A stretch of DNA of 64,000 bases from Lichenicola sp964247735 (GCA_964247735.1 CAXTVS010000010.1:14930-78929), one strand, 5' to 3'. Shown: positions 8,695 through 17,813, counted from the stretch's first letter. A program made the numbers and translations. Notes: generated by a model not told the origin, from the letters alone.

Positions 8695-8709
8695 AGTTGG
8701 TTTCGTCAT
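8683..8709 (-). CDS. 8-codon upstream ORF MTKPTERR overlapping the extended Shine-Dalgarno
   Basis: ATG at 8709 starts MTKPTERR and ends with a TGA at 8685-8683. Its last three codons plus stop (GAA AGG AGG TGA) are themselves the Shine-Dalgarno of the next ORF, so a ribosome finishing this leader would sit exactly on the initiation region of the 24-codon ORF. This geometry suggests translational coupling or a ribosome-occupancy switch. It is too short to identify by similarity. Confidence 0.5.
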   Translation of the reverse strand: MTKPTERR

Positions 8710-8763
8710 GGTGAGACTAGCCTGGCCCGAGGCGGGTCCGCAAGGGCCTCGGCGTCCCGGGCT

Positions 8764-9351
8764 TCAGCTGCCGGGCGCGTTGCAGCGGTCGTCGGCGCCG
8801 CCGTCCGGAAGCGCCAGCCGGTAGGTGACGGCGACGGCGTCGCTGCCGCTGCAGTAGCGGCGCCGCGTGGTCTCGCTGTCGATCGCCTCGAAGCGCGCGG
8901 CAGTCTCGTCCGCCTCGAGTCGCAGGGTGCGGATCAGGATCCGACGCGCCTCGCCCGCAGGCGCCGGATCGGCCGGGTCCGGCTCGGCCACGAACAGCAG
9001 GGTGGCCGGCATGCCGCCGACCTTGGCCCGGGCCAGCACCACCGAGCGGCCGCGGCCGTCCAGGGTCGGCCCGTTGCCGTCGGCCGGGTCCATCTGCACC
9101 ACGTCCCAGCCGCGCATTCCCTCGGCGCGCGGCAGCATGGCCATGATCAGCGGTGCGCGGGCGAGGGGCTGCCGGCCCTCGACCACCAGCCCCTGGCGGC
9201 CGTCCGGCGCCAGGTGCGGCACCAGGTTGGCGCCTTCCTGCAGCGGCACCGGGATGACGTTGGTGATGCGCGACGAGCCGCGGGCGACGCAGCCGGATAA
9301 CGGCACCAGGAGGGAGGCGAGGAACAGGAACGGCAGGGTGCGGACGGTCAT
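8764..9351 (-). CDS. Hypothetical lipoprotein
   Basis: The 195-residue product starts with a short positive n-region, a hydrophobic core and the lipobox LSGC (Cys at residue 21), so it should be exported and lipid-anchored in the envelope. The mature part is soluble, with no transmembrane segment or recognised catalytic motif, and ends in a Cys-containing RCNAPGS tail that could pair with the single Cys of RRRYCSGSD. I do not recognise the family. It lies 43 bases downstream of parE on the same strand and may share its transcript. The small unit at 8535-8709 follows it. Confidence 0.75.
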   Translation of the reverse strand: MTVRTLPFLFLASLLVPLSGCVARGSSRITNVIPVPLQEGANLVPHLAPDGRQGLVVEGRQPLARAPLIMAMLPRAEGMRGWDVVQMDPADGNGPTLDGRGRSVVLARAKVGGMPATLLFVAEPDPADPAPAGEARRILIRTLRLEADETAARFEAIDSETTRRRYCSGSDAVAVTYRLALPDGGADDRCNAPGS

Positions 9352-9394
9352 GCGGCGGACCCTAGGCGCCCGGGTCCGGCGCCGGAAGCCCGCG

Positions 9395-11398
9395 TCAAAG
9401 GTCGAGGTCGGCCGCCTGCGCGTTCTGCTGGATGAACTGGAACCTGAGCTCCGGCCGCCGGCCCATCAGGCTTTCCACCCGCTCCTCCGTCGCCGCGTGC
9501 TCGTCCGGTGCCGCCACCACCTTCAGCAGCACGCGGTGCGCCGGGTCCATGGTGGTGCGCTTGAGGTCGGCGGGCGGCATCTCGCCCAGGCCCTTGAAGC
9601 GGCTCACCTCGACCTTGGCGCCCGCCTTGAACCCCGACTTCAGCTTCCGCTCCCGGTCGCGGTCGTCCATCGCGTAGACCGTGCGCGCTCCCTGGGTGAG
9701 CCGGTACAGCGGCGGCTGCGCCAGGTGCAGGTGGCCGCCGCGGATCAGCTCCGGCAGCTCGCGGTAGAAGAAGGTCATCAGCAGCGAGGCGATGTGGGCG
9801 CCGTCCACGTCGGCGTCGGTCATGATGATGACGCGGCCGTAGCGCAGCCGCGCGGGATCGTACTGCTTCCCCTGGCCGCAGCCGAGCGCCTCCACCAGGT
9901 CGCGCAGCTCCTGGTTGGCGCGCAGCTTGTCGACCGAGGCGCTGGCGACGTTCAGGATCTTGCCGCGGAGCGGCAGGATCGCCTGGGTCTCGCGGTTGCG
10001 CGCCTGCTTGGCCGAGCCGCCGGCGCTGTCGCCCTCGACCAGGAAGATCTCGGTCTCGGCGGCGTTCTCGCGGGTGCAGTCGGTGAGCTTGCCGGGCAGG
10101 CGCATCCGCCGGGTCGGGCTCTTGCGCGCGGTGTCCTTGAGCTCGCGCCGGCGCAGCCGGTCCTCGGCGCGCTCGACCATGGCCGCCAGCAGCGCGTCCG
10201 CCTGCGCCGGGTGGCCGGCGAGCCAGTGGTCGAAGCGGTCGCGCAGCGCGGTCTCGACCAGGCGGGTGGCCTCGCCGCTGGTCAGCTTCTCCTTGGTCTG
10301 GCCCTGGAACTGCGGGTCGCGGATGAAGGCGGACAGCTTGGCCGCCACCGCGCCGAGCAGGTCCTCGATCGTCACCTGCGCGGCGCGCCGGTTGGCGCGC
10401 TGCTCGCCCCAGTTGCGCAGGCCCTTCAGCAGGGCGTTGCGGAACCCGGTCTCGTGGGTGCCGCCCTGCGGCGTCGGGATGGTGTTGCAGAACGAGGCGA
10501 ACGTTCCCTCGCCCGACTCGAGCCAGGCCACCGCCCATTCCACCCGGCCGGTGCCGCTGCCGTTCGCGGCCGCAGGCAGGTCGGCCTCGCCGGACCACAG
10601 CTCCGACAGCAGCGCAGCGCCCTCGCCGAGTTCGTCGCGCAGGCTGTCGGCAAGGCCGCCGGGGAAGTGCAGCACCGCCTTCGCCGGCACGTCGTCGCGG
10701 CCGTGCAGCAGGCCCGGGTCGCATTCCCAGCGCAGGGTGACGCCGCGGAACAGGAACGCCTTGGACCGGCACAGGCGGTACAGCCGGGCCGGGGAGAACG
10801 CGAGCGAGCCGAAGATCTCGGTGTCCGGCACGAAGCGGACCTGGGTGCCGCGCCGGTTCTGCGTCGGCCCGACCTTCTGCAGCCGGCCGGTGGGCCGGCC
10901 GCGATGGTAGCTCTGCCGCCAGACCGCCCGGTCCCGCGCCACCTCGACCTCCAGGGTGCTGGACAGGGCGTTCACCACCGAGGAGCCGACCCCGTGCAGG
11001 CCGCCGGAGGTGGCGTAGGCCGTGCCGGAGAACTTGCCGCCCGAGTGCAGGGTGGTGAAGATCACCTCCAGCGCCGAGCGGTTCCGGAACTTCGGGTGCG
11101 GGTCGACCGGGATGCCGCGGCCGTTGTCGCGCACGGTCAGCCGGTTGCCGCCGTCCAGCGCCACGTCGATCACCGTGGCGTGGCCGGCCACCGCCTCGTC
11201 CATGGCGTTGTCGATGATCTCGGCGGCCAGGTGGTGCAGCGCGTTCTCGTCGGTGCCGCCGACATACATGCCGGGGCGGCGGCGCACCGGCTCCAGCCCC
11301 TCCAGCACCTCGATGTCCTGAGCCGAATAGCCGGACTCGGGAGGCGTGGAGGCGACCGGCTTGCGGGACTTGGGCGCGTGCGAGAACAGGTCGTTCAT
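9395..11398 (-). CDS. parE: DNA topoisomerase IV subunit B
   Basis: ParE is the ATPase subunit of topoisomerase IV, which with ParC decatenates replicated chromosomes. Within 667 residues the GHKL ATPase motifs are clear (NAMDEAVAG, DNGRGIPVD, GGLHGVGSSVVNAL). The Toprim domain follows, with EGDSAGGSAKQARNRETQAI and the metal-binding DADVDGAHIASL. The QTKEKL motif typical of the transducer domain is also present. Its length matches ParE and not the longer GyrB with its insert. The neighbourhood gives no parC. It is divergent from the RND permease gene, with 140 bases between starts. Confidence 0.95.
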   Translation of the reverse strand: MNDLFSHAPKSRKPVASTPPESGYSAQDIEVLEGLEPVRRRPGMYVGGTDENALHHLAAEIIDNAMDEAVAGHATVIDVALDGGNRLTVRDNGRGIPVDPHPKFRNRSALEVIFTTLHSGGKFSGTAYATSGGLHGVGSSVVNALSSTLEVEVARDRAVWRQSYHRGRPTGRLQKVGPTQNRRGTQVRFVPDTEIFGSLAFSPARLYRLCRSKAFLFRGVTLRWECDPGLLHGRDDVPAKAVLHFPGGLADSLRDELGEGAALLSELWSGEADLPAAANGSGTGRVEWAVAWLESGEGTFASFCNTIPTPQGGTHETGFRNALLKGLRNWGEQRANRRAAQVTIEDLLGAVAAKLSAFIRDPQFQGQTKEKLTSGEATRLVETALRDRFDHWLAGHPAQADALLAAMVERAEDRLRRRELKDTARKSPTRRMRLPGKLTDCTRENAAETEIFLVEGDSAGGSAKQARNRETQAILPLRGKILNVASASVDKLRANQELRDLVEALGCGQGKQYDPARLRYGRVIIMTDADVDGAHIASLLMTFFYRELPELIRGGHLHLAQPPLYRLTQGARTVYAMDDRDRERKLKSGFKAGAKVEVSRFKGLGEMPPADLKRTTMDPAHRVLLKVVAAPDEHAATEERVESLMGRRPELRFQFIQQNAQAADLDL

Positions 11399-11538
11399 GG
11401 TTGGTTCTCACTCCCGCCGCGGGTCGCGTCAAGACGATCCGGCCGCCCCGGTAATTTACCGCAACGCTTCTTGCCCCGATCGTGCCGCATGGCAACATCT
11501 GCGCGGGCGTGTGGAGCAGCCCCGGGAGACGCCGCAGA

Positions 11539-14500
11539 GTGGGTCTGATCAAGTTCGCGCTGAAGTATCGCGTCACGTTCTACGTGATGGCGATCCTCAT
11601 CATGCTCGCCGGCGGCGGTGCCGCCGTCGTCATGCCCAAGGACGTGCTGCCGGAGGTCAACATCCCGGTGGTCACGGTGCTGTGGACCTATACCGGCCTG
11701 CCGGCGCCGAACATGCAGAACCAGGTCACCGCCTACAGCGAGCTGGCGATCTCCAACAACGTTTCGGGCATCCGGGACATGGAGAGCACCACGCTGCAGG
11801 GCATCACCATCACCAAGATCTACTTCCAGCCCGGCATCGACATCTCGCTGGCGCTGACCCAGGTGACGTCCGCGACCAACGCGATCCGCGGCCAGCTGCC
11901 GCCCGGGATCCAGCCGCCGGTGATCCTGCGCTTCTCCGCCTCCTCGGTGCCGGTGATCCAGATCGCCGCCACCTCGGAGGTGGAGAGCCAGGCCTCGGTG
12001 TACAACTACGTGCGCTTCCGCCTGCGCGCGACGCTGCAGACCACGCCCGGCTCGACCATGCCGCCGCCCTATGGCGGGGTGCCGGAGCAGGTGATGATCG
12101 ACCTCGACCCGCACGCGCTGGAAGCCTACGGGCTGACGCCGATGCAGGTGCTGACCCAGGTCAACGCCGAGACCCTGACCCTGCCGTCCGGCCTCGCCAA
12201 GTTCGGCCAGACCCAGTTCGTCATGCGCATGAACACGCTGCCGGACCAGATCGCCAAGCTCAACACCATCCCGATCAAGGTGGTGAACGGCTCGCCGATC
12301 CTGCTGCGCGACATCGGCTGGGCGCGCGCCGGCGGCCCGCCGCAGCAGAACATGGTGCACGTGAACGGCCATCTCGGCCTGCTGCTGCCGGTGCTCAAGA
12401 ACGGCGGCACCTCGACCACCTCCATCGTCGACACGGTGAAGTCGATGATGCCCGGCATCATCGCGGCGGCGCCGAAGGACATCCACATCCTGTCGCTGTT
12501 CGACCAGTCGGTGTTCGTCACCGACGCGATCAAGGACGTGGCCGAGGAGGGGCTGATCGCCGCCGGCCTGACCGGGCTGATGATCCTGCTGTTCCTGGGC
12601 TCCTGGCGGCCGACCCTGGTGGTGCTGGTGTCGATCCCGCTGGCGGTGCTGACCTCGCTCGCCGTGCTCGCCGCGATGGGCGAGAGCATGAACGTCATGA
12701 CCCTGGGGGGCCTGGCGCTGGCGGTCGGCATCCTGGTGGACGACGCCACGGTGGCGATCGAGAACACCTACCGCGTGCTGGAAGGCGGCAAGCCGTTCCG
12801 GGAGGCGGTGGTCGAGGGTGCCGCCACCATCGCCAAGCCGACCCTGATCTCGACGCTGTCGATCTGCTCGGCCTTCGTCTCGGTGCTGTTCCTGACCGGG
12901 GCGCCGAAGTACATCTTCACCCCGCAGGCGCTGGCGGTGGTGTTCGCCATGCTCGCCTCCTACGTGCTGTCGCGCACCCTGGTGCCGATCCTGATCGACG
13001 TCCTGGTCGGGCCGGAGCAGAAGCGGCGCGAGGAGCAGGAGAAGGACAACGGGAAGGACCGGAAGAAGCCCAACTGGTTCGCCCGCTTCCACAAGGGGTT
13101 CGAGAAGCGGTTCGAGCGCTTCCACCGCGGCTATCTCGGGCTGCTGCACGCGGTGCTGGCGCGCCGCCTGGTCACCGCGCTGGTCGCCGGCGTGGTGCTG
13201 GTGATCGCCGGCTGCCTGTTCCCGTTCCTGGGCCAGGACTACTTCCCGGCGATCTCCAGCGGCCAGATCACGCTGCACGTCCGCGCCCGCCCCGGCGCCC
13301 GGATCGAGGAGACCGCCAAGCTGTTCCAGGGGGTCGAGGACATCATCCGCCAGCAGGGCGGCCCGGGCGGGGTGCAGACCATCGTCGACAACATCGGCCT
13401 GCCGTCGATCACCTACAACCTGGCGTTCAACGACGGCACCTTCGTCGGCTACAACGACGGCCAGATCCTGGCGACGCTGAAGCCGGGGGTGAGCAGCACG
13501 CTGCTGACCAAGAAGCTGCGCGTGGTGCTGCACCAGCGCTATCCGGACTCCATCTTCTACTTCCAGCCGGCCGACATGATCACCCAGATCCTGGATTTCG
13601 GCGTGCCGTCCCAGGTGGACGTGCAGGTGCACGGCCGGCACCAGGCCGACGACCTCAAGATCGCCATGGCGATCGAGAACCGCCTGCGCAACCTGCGCGG
13701 CCTGGTCGACGTGCACCTGCAGCAGATCACCAACTCGCCGGAGTTCTTCACCGAGGTGGACCGGCAGCGCGCCGCCGAGCTGGGCCTGACCGAGCAGGAC
13801 GTCGCCGACCAGGTGAACATCTCGCTGTCCGGCTCCTTCCAGGTGGCGCCGAACTTCTGGACCGATCCGAAGAGCGGCATCCCCTGGCAGCTCACGGTGC
13901 AGACCCCGGAATACCGGGTGGACGACTTCGCCGACGTCGCCAACACGCCGATCTACACCACCAACAACGGCGTGGTGAGCGCGCAGCCGATCACCCTGCT
14001 GCGCAACGTCGCCTCCTTCCATCGCGGCGTCGAGCCGTCGGTGGAAAGCCACGTCAACACCGAGCCGACCTTCGACGTCTACGCCGCGGTGCAGGACCGC
14101 GACCTCGGCTCGGCCGCGGCCGAGATCAACCAGGCGGTGAAGCTCGAGACCAAGCACCTGCAGGCCGGCGACAAGGTGCTGGTGCGCGGCCAGATCGAGA
14201 GCATGAACAGCGCCTTCACCCACATCGAGATCGGGCTCGGCGTGGCGGTGATCGCGGTCTACCTGCTGATGGTGCTGAACTACCAGGACTGGGGCGACCC
14301 GTTCGTGGTGCTGAGCGCGCTGCCGCTGGTGTTCTCCGGCATCGTGTTCTCCCTGTTCATCACCCACACCACCTTCTCGATCGCCTCGCTGATGGGGGCG
14401 ATCATGAGCGTGGGCGTGGCGTCGGCGAACTCGATCCTGCTGGTGACGTTCGCCCGCGAGCACCGCGAGCAGACCGGCTGCTCGGCGATCGAGGGCGCGA

Positions 14501-14733
14501 TCGCCGCCGGCGACGCCCGGTTGCGCCCGGTGCTGATGACGGCCGGCGCCATGGTGGTCGGCCTGATCCCGATGGCGCTCAACCTGGGACAGGGCGGCGA
14601 GCAGAACGCCGCGCTGGCGCGGGCGGTGATCGGCGGCATCTCCGTCGGCACCTGTTCCACGCTGCTGTTCGTGCCGTTCCTTTACACGTTGCTGCGTAGC
14701 GGACCGGTGCGGTCCCCGGAGGACTACGTATGA
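11539..14733 (+). CDS. RND-family multidrug efflux permease
   Basis: This 1064-residue inner-membrane protein belongs to the AcrB/HAE1 branch of the RND transporters, which export drugs or other hydrophobic compounds using the proton gradient. It has the usual two-fold layout: TM1, a large periplasmic loop, a TM cluster with LALAVGILVDDATVAIEN (the TM4 Asp pair for proton relay), a second loop, and a final TM cluster with GVASANSILLV. I chose the GTG at 11539 because GGGAGA precedes it and the protein then begins MGLIKFALKYRVTFYVMA, the standard start. The frame extends upstream without support. A charged cytoplasmic linker (about residues 490-520, Lys/Glu-rich) is notable. The adaptor gene overlaps its stop by 4 bases. 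No outer-membrane channel gene is adjacent. Confidence 0.93.
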   Translation: MGLIKFALKYRVTFYVMAILIMLAGGGAAVVMPKDVLPEVNIPVVTVLWTYTGLPAPNMQNQVTAYSELAISNNVSGIRDMESTTLQGITITKIYFQPGIDISLALTQVTSATNAIRGQLPPGIQPPVILRFSASSVPVIQIAATSEVESQASVYNYVRFRLRATLQTTPGSTMPPPYGGVPEQVMIDLDPHALEAYGLTPMQVLTQVNAETLTLPSGLAKFGQTQFVMRMNTLPDQIAKLNTIPIKVVNGSPILLRDIGWARAGGPPQQNMVHVNGHLGLLLPVLKNGGTSTTSIVDTVKSMMPGIIAAAPKDIHILSLFDQSVFVTDAIKDVAEEGLIAAGLTGLMILLFLGSWRPTLVVLVSIPLAVLTSLAVLAAMGESMNVMTLGGLALAVGILVDDATVAIENTYRVLEGGKPFREAVVEGAATIAKPTLISTLSICSAFVSVLFLTGAPKYIFTPQALAVVFAMLASYVLSRTLVPILIDVLVGPEQKRREEQEKDNGKDRKKPNWFARFHKGFEKRFERFHRGYLGLLHAVLARRLVTALVAGVVLVIAGCLFPFLGQDYFPAISSGQITLHVRARPGARIEETAKLFQGVEDIIRQQGGPGGVQTIVDNIGLPSITYNLAFNDGTFVGYNDGQILATLKPGVSSTLLTKKLRVVLHQRYPDSIFYFQPADMITQILDFGVPSQVDVQVHGRHQADDLKIAMAIENRLRNLRGLVDVHLQQITNSPEFFTEVDRQRAAELGLTEQDVADQVNISLSGSFQVAPNFWTDPKSGIPWQLTVQTPEYRVDDFADVANTPIYTTNNGVVSAQPITLLRNVASFHRGVEPSVESHVNTEPTFDVYAAVQDRDLGSAAAEINQAVKLETKHLQAGDKVLVRGQIESMNSAFTHIEIGLGVAVIAVYLLMVLNYQDWGDPFVVLSALPLVFSGIVFSLFITHTTFSIASLMGAIMSVGVASANSILLVTFAREHREQTGCSAIEGAIAAGDARLRPVLMTAGAMVVGLIPMALNLGQGGEQNAALARAVIGGISVGTCSTLLFVPFLYTLLRSGPVRSPEDYV

Positions 14734-16232
14734 ACCCCGACCAGGCCGACGACCCGCGCAGGCCGGGGCGCGACGAGCACGATGCCGCGCACGACCGTCA
14801 CGACGACCGCCACGAGGACACGCGGGACGACGGTGCCACGCAGGACCGCTCCGGGACGCCGCCCGACGAACGTCATGATCCTGCCAGGGACGATGGGGAA
14901 CAGCAGGGCAGGCAGGACGCCCGGAAGCAGGATCCCGGGAAGCAGGACGCCGGGAAGAAGGAAGAGGAGTCGGAGCCGCCACCGCCACCGCCACCCCGCC
15001 GCTACGGCCTGTTCGTCGCCATCCCGCTGGCGCTGCTGATCGGCTGGGGCGTGTACAACCATTGGCAGCAGTCGAACTCGGCCTCCACCACGCTGTCGCA
15101 GTCCCAGCACGAGGTGCCGGACGTGGAGGTGGCGAAGGCGAAGAAGACCGCCGACGTCGCCGCGACCTCCTTGCCCGGGCAGACCGTGGCCTACGCGTCG
15201 GCCGACCTCTACGCGCGCGCCACCGGCTACATCAGCCAGCGCTACGTCGACATCGGCAGCCGGGTGCGGAAGGGCGACCTGCTGCTCAAGATCGCGGCCC
15301 CCGACCTGGACCAGCAGCTGGAGCAGGCGCAGGCCCAGCTCGGCCAGATCCAGGCGCAGCTGACCCAGGCGCAGGCCAGCCTCAAGCAGGCGCAGGCGAC
15401 GTCGAAGAACGCCCAGATCAACAGCGCCCGCTCGCAGATCCTGGCGGCCGAAGGCTGGGGCACCGTCCAGGACCGCGATACCCAGGTCACCAACTTCAAC
15501 GTCAGCACGCAGAGCGTCGGCAGCGCGCAGGCCGGGATCGGCGTCGCGGTGGCCAACGTCCGGGCGCAGCAGGCGACGGTGGACCGGCTGGTGGCGCTGG
15601 TGGGCTTCGAGAACGTGGTCGCCCCGTTCGACGGGGTGATCACGCAGCGCAACGTCGACATCGGCACCCTGGTGCAGAGCGACACCAACAGCGGCACCAC
15701 CCTGCTGCACATCGACCAGGACGACGTGCTGCGCTGCCAGGTCTACGTGCCGCAGAGCCAGTTCGTCGGCATCCACGTCGGCCTGCCGGCCCACGTCACC
15801 GTGCCCGAGCTGCCGGGCCAGGTGTTCAAGGCGGTGGTGTCGCGGTTCTCCACCTCGCTGGCGCAGAACTCGCGTTCCGAGCTGGTCGAGGTCGACATCG
15901 ACAACCGCGACCACAAGCTGAGCTCCGGCCTGTTCGTCACCGTGTCGTTCGACGTGCAGCGTCCGGAGCCGCTGGTGGTGATCCCCGACGCCGCGCTGAT
16001 CTTCGACGCCTCAGGCCTGCACGTCGCGGTCCTGGAGGGCGACAAGGTGTCGATGCGTCCGATCGTGATCAACCGCGACACCGGCACCGAGGCGGAGCTG
16101 GGACACGGGCTGCAGGGCGGCGAGCAGGTGATTGTCAACCCGCCGACCGACCTGGTGCAGGGCCAGACGGTGCACCTGAAGCAGCAGGGAGGCGACAAGA
16201 AGTCGTCCGGCGGGAAGGCCACCACCGGCTGA
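14730..16232 (+). CDS. RND efflux periplasmic adaptor with a long charged cytoplasmic tail
   Basis: This is the membrane-fusion protein that links the upstream RND permease to an outer-membrane channel. Its ATG overlaps the permease stop (ATGA), so the pair is translationally coupled. Residues 92-108 form one TM anchor, followed by the barrel-sandwich and lipoyl halves (YARATGYISQRYVDIGSRVR, then PFDGVITQRNVDIGTLVQ) around a Gln/Ala-rich coiled-coil hairpin (about residues 190-285). The first 90 residues are very unusual for the family: a cytoplasmic, extremely charged Asp/His/Arg/Gln tail with a 15-bp tandem repeat and a poly-Pro stretch just before the membrane. The gene order, permease before adaptor, is the reverse of the common arrangement. 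Substrate unknown. Confidence 0.9.
   Translation: MNPDQADDPRRPGRDEHDAAHDRHDDRHEDTRDDGATQDRSGTPPDERHDPARDDGEQQGRQDARKQDPGKQDAGKKEEESEPPPPPPPRRYGLFVAIPLALLIGWGVYNHWQQSNSASTTLSQSQHEVPDVEVAKAKKTADVAATSLPGQTVAYASADLYARATGYISQRYVDIGSRVRKGDLLLKIAAPDLDQQLEQAQAQLGQIQAQLTQAQASLKQAQATSKNAQINSARSQILAAEGWGTVQDRDTQVTNFNVSTQSVGSAQAGIGVAVANVRAQQATVDRLVALVGFENVVAPFDGVITQRNVDIGTLVQSDTNSGTTLLHIDQDDVLRCQVYVPQSQFVGIHVGLPAHVTVPELPGQVFKAVVSRFSTSLAQNSRSELVEVDIDNRDHKLSSGLFVTVSFDVQRPEPLVVIPDAALIFDASGLHVAVLEGDKVSMRPIVINRDTGTEAELGHGLQGGEQVIVNPPTDLVQGQTVHLKQQGGDKKSSGGKATTG
14912..14956 (+). repeat. Three tandem 15-bp repeats inside the adaptor gene
   Basis: Units begin at 14912, 14927 and 14942; each reads roughly GCAGGACGCCSGGAA with few changes. 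In frame they encode a five-residue KQDxGK-like repeat in the cytoplasmic tail. Copy number may vary between strains by slippage without shifting the frame. Confidence 0.8.
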
Positions 16233-16271
16233 TCCCCGCCGGCGCGCCGGTCACGCCGGCAGCGGGGCGAA

Positions 16272-16298
16272 GGGGACCGTGCGCGCTGCACGGCCCCC
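16272..16298. terminator. Hairpin between convergent genes, candidate terminator
   Basis: GGGGACCGTGC (16272-16282) pairs with GCACGGCCCCC (16288-16298) through 10 base pairs and one mismatch around a 5-nt loop. It lies between the adaptor stop and the stop of the convergent small gene. No U-tract follows on either strand, so function as an intrinsic terminator is uncertain. Confidence 0.5.
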
Positions 16299-16325
16299 TC
16301 GTATCCCCCACCCGGGAAGGAACGG

Positions 16326-16859
16326 TCAGCCCTTGTGGGCGTGGCTCATGGCGCGGATGCGGCGCACCCGGCCGGGATGGCCCGCAGCACTCGGAGCGGA
16401 GCAGGTCTCGTAGCTGGCCGGCTGGACGATGTCCTTGGCCTCGGCGTAGCCGCCCAGGTCGGACGCGTTCTGCAGCACCGACACCTCGTCGAACATGCTG
16501 ATGCGCTGCTGGCAGAAGGCGGTGCCGGCCTTCAGCCCGCGCTCGGACTGCACGTTGGCGAGCTGGGTGATGTAGTCGTCATGCGCGACCTGCGCGCCGC
16601 GGCCGTAGGTGCTGCGGAAGTAGCCGTTGAGGGCGGTCTCCTGGGCGTTCAGGTCGGGACGGAACTTCTCCACGAACGCGTTGTAGCGTTCCTGCGCGTT
16701 GCAGGAGAGCGCCGTCACCATGAGCTCGCTCTTCAGCCCCTGCACGTCGAAGGCCTGGCGCGCCGACGAGATGCCGCACTGGCCGGCCGCGACCGCCTGT
16801 CCCCCGAGAAGCGTGGCGACCGCCGTCCCCGCCGCGATGCGCCTCAACAGGAAAGACAT
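16326..16859 (-). CDS. Small exported protein of unknown function
   Basis: The 177-residue product has a signal peptide (two Arg, hydrophobic core, cleavage expected after AVA around residue 24). The mature protein is mostly helical in composition and contains four cysteines (in GQCGIS, LSCNAQ, AFCQQR and ETCSAP) that could form two disulfides in the periplasm. A segment ERYNAFVEKFRPDLNAQE and the following YFRSTYGRGAQ look like a compact domain found in Acetobacteraceae hypotheticals, but I cannot name it. The ATG is preceded by GGAG at 6-base spacing. It stands alone, convergent with the efflux adaptor gene. Confidence 0.75.
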   Translation of the reverse strand: MSFLLRRIAAGTAVATLLGGQAVAAGQCGISSARQAFDVQGLKSELMVTALSCNAQERYNAFVEKFRPDLNAQETALNGYFRSTYGRGAQVAHDDYITQLANVQSERGLKAGTAFCQQRISMFDEVSVLQNASDLGGYAEAKDIVQPASYETCSAPSAAGHPGRVRRIRAMSHAHKG

Positions 16860-17239
16860 GGTGTTCTCCAGGACAAAGACCGTGTTGGCGACGAGGGAAC
16901 GGCCCGAATCGGCGATTCGCGCTCATCCGGCGGCTGAACTTGCCGCCGTAAGGTGCGGTTTCGCAAGCGTAATCCTGATTCGCGCTCTGTAACAACCATG
17001 GCGTGTGGCGAAACTGCATCGATCCGGAAACAAAGCCGTTGCGGCACGACGGGTGTGGTCTAGCGCCGCAACCGAAGCCAGGCAAGCATCTGCCGCCTCA
17101 CCCCGGTCGCGGCCGGCCGGCGCGGCCCGGTGTCCGGGGTCAGGCCGGTCTTCCGCCGCGCCGGCTTTTGCCTTAAGGCATCCTGCCGCACAGGATGTTG
17201 GCATCCCGGCGTGGGCCGCCTGATCTTCGGAGCTGTTGA
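16860..17239. other. 380-bp divergent intergenic region
   Basis: This gap separates two genes read outward, so it should hold both promoters. I see an 11-bp direct repeat GATTCGCGCTC at 16914-16924 and 16977-16987, on the side of the minus-strand gene, and a short hairpin at 17179-17197 near the plus-strand gene. No small ORF with a convincing start is visible. Confidence 0.5.
17179..17197. repeat. Short perfect inverted repeat upstream of a lipoprotein gene
   Basis: CATCCTG (17179-17185) and CAGGATG (17191-17197) form a 7-bp stem with a 5-nt loop, 43 bases before the GTG of the downstream gene. It could be an operator or an RNA hairpin in the leader. Confidence 0.45.
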
Positions 17240-17797
17240 GTGCACGTGCGAGCTGCTGCATCCTTCCTGTTGACCGGCCTGCTGATCGCCGGCTGCGCGC
17301 ACAGGCCGCCGCCGGCGCCGGCCGCCGCGATCGCGCCCGATCCGTTCGGCTACCTGAAGCGCTCCGCCGTCTGCACCGTCAGCCCGGTGACGGCCGGTCC
17401 CGCCGGACGCGGCGTGACCATGGCGGTGCGGTCCGATGACGGGCTGTGCACCGTCGCCGTGTCGCAGCCGGACGGGACCGCCTATGCGTCGTTCCTGCTG
17501 CAGGACCTGCCGGAGCACGGCAAGGCGTTCATCCACAACTACAACAACCAGACCCTGATCGACTACACGGCGACCACCGCCTATGCCGGCCCGGACGGCT
17601 TCAGCGTCAGCCTGGTGCCGAGCGTCGGCGGTCCGCGGACCCTGCTGCACGTGGTGGCGAACGTGGACGCGACCGGCGTGCCGCGCCCGGCCGTGGTGAC
17701 GCCCTACGTCGCGCCCGTCACCAAGGGCGGCACGCACAGGAGCACCAGGCGGCCGCAGCACCGCAAGGTCGTGAAGAAGACGACCCAGAGCTCCTGA
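17240..17797 (+). CDS. Hypothetical lipoprotein with a basic C-terminus
   Basis: The 185-residue product starts at a GTG and carries a clear lipoprotein signal (hydrophobic core ending LLIAGC, Cys at residue 19). A Pro/Ala-rich linker follows, then a compact domain with two further cysteines (SAVCTVS and DGLCTVAV). The last 25 residues are strongly basic (HRSTRRPQHRKVVKK), which could bind lipopolysaccharide, peptidoglycan or nucleic acid. I do not recognise the family. It stands alone: divergent from the upstream exported protein and convergent with cysI, whose stop is 16 bases away. Confidence 0.7.
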   Translation: MHVRAAASFLLTGLLIAGCAHRPPPAPAAAIAPDPFGYLKRSAVCTVSPVTAGPAGRGVTMAVRSDDGLCTVAVSQPDGTAYASFLLQDLPEHGKAFIHNYNNQTLIDYTATTAYAGPDGFSVSLVPSVGGPRTLLHVVANVDATGVPRPAVVTPYVAPVTKGGTHRSTRRPQHRKVVKKTTQSS

Positions 17798-17813
17798 ACG
17801 ACGCGGGACCGGG

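Noticed and set aside
11395..14994. A 1199-codon antisense frame opposite the RND permease
   Set aside because: It is a His/Arg/Gln-rich mirror frame produced by GC-rich codon use of the real gene and has no family motifs.
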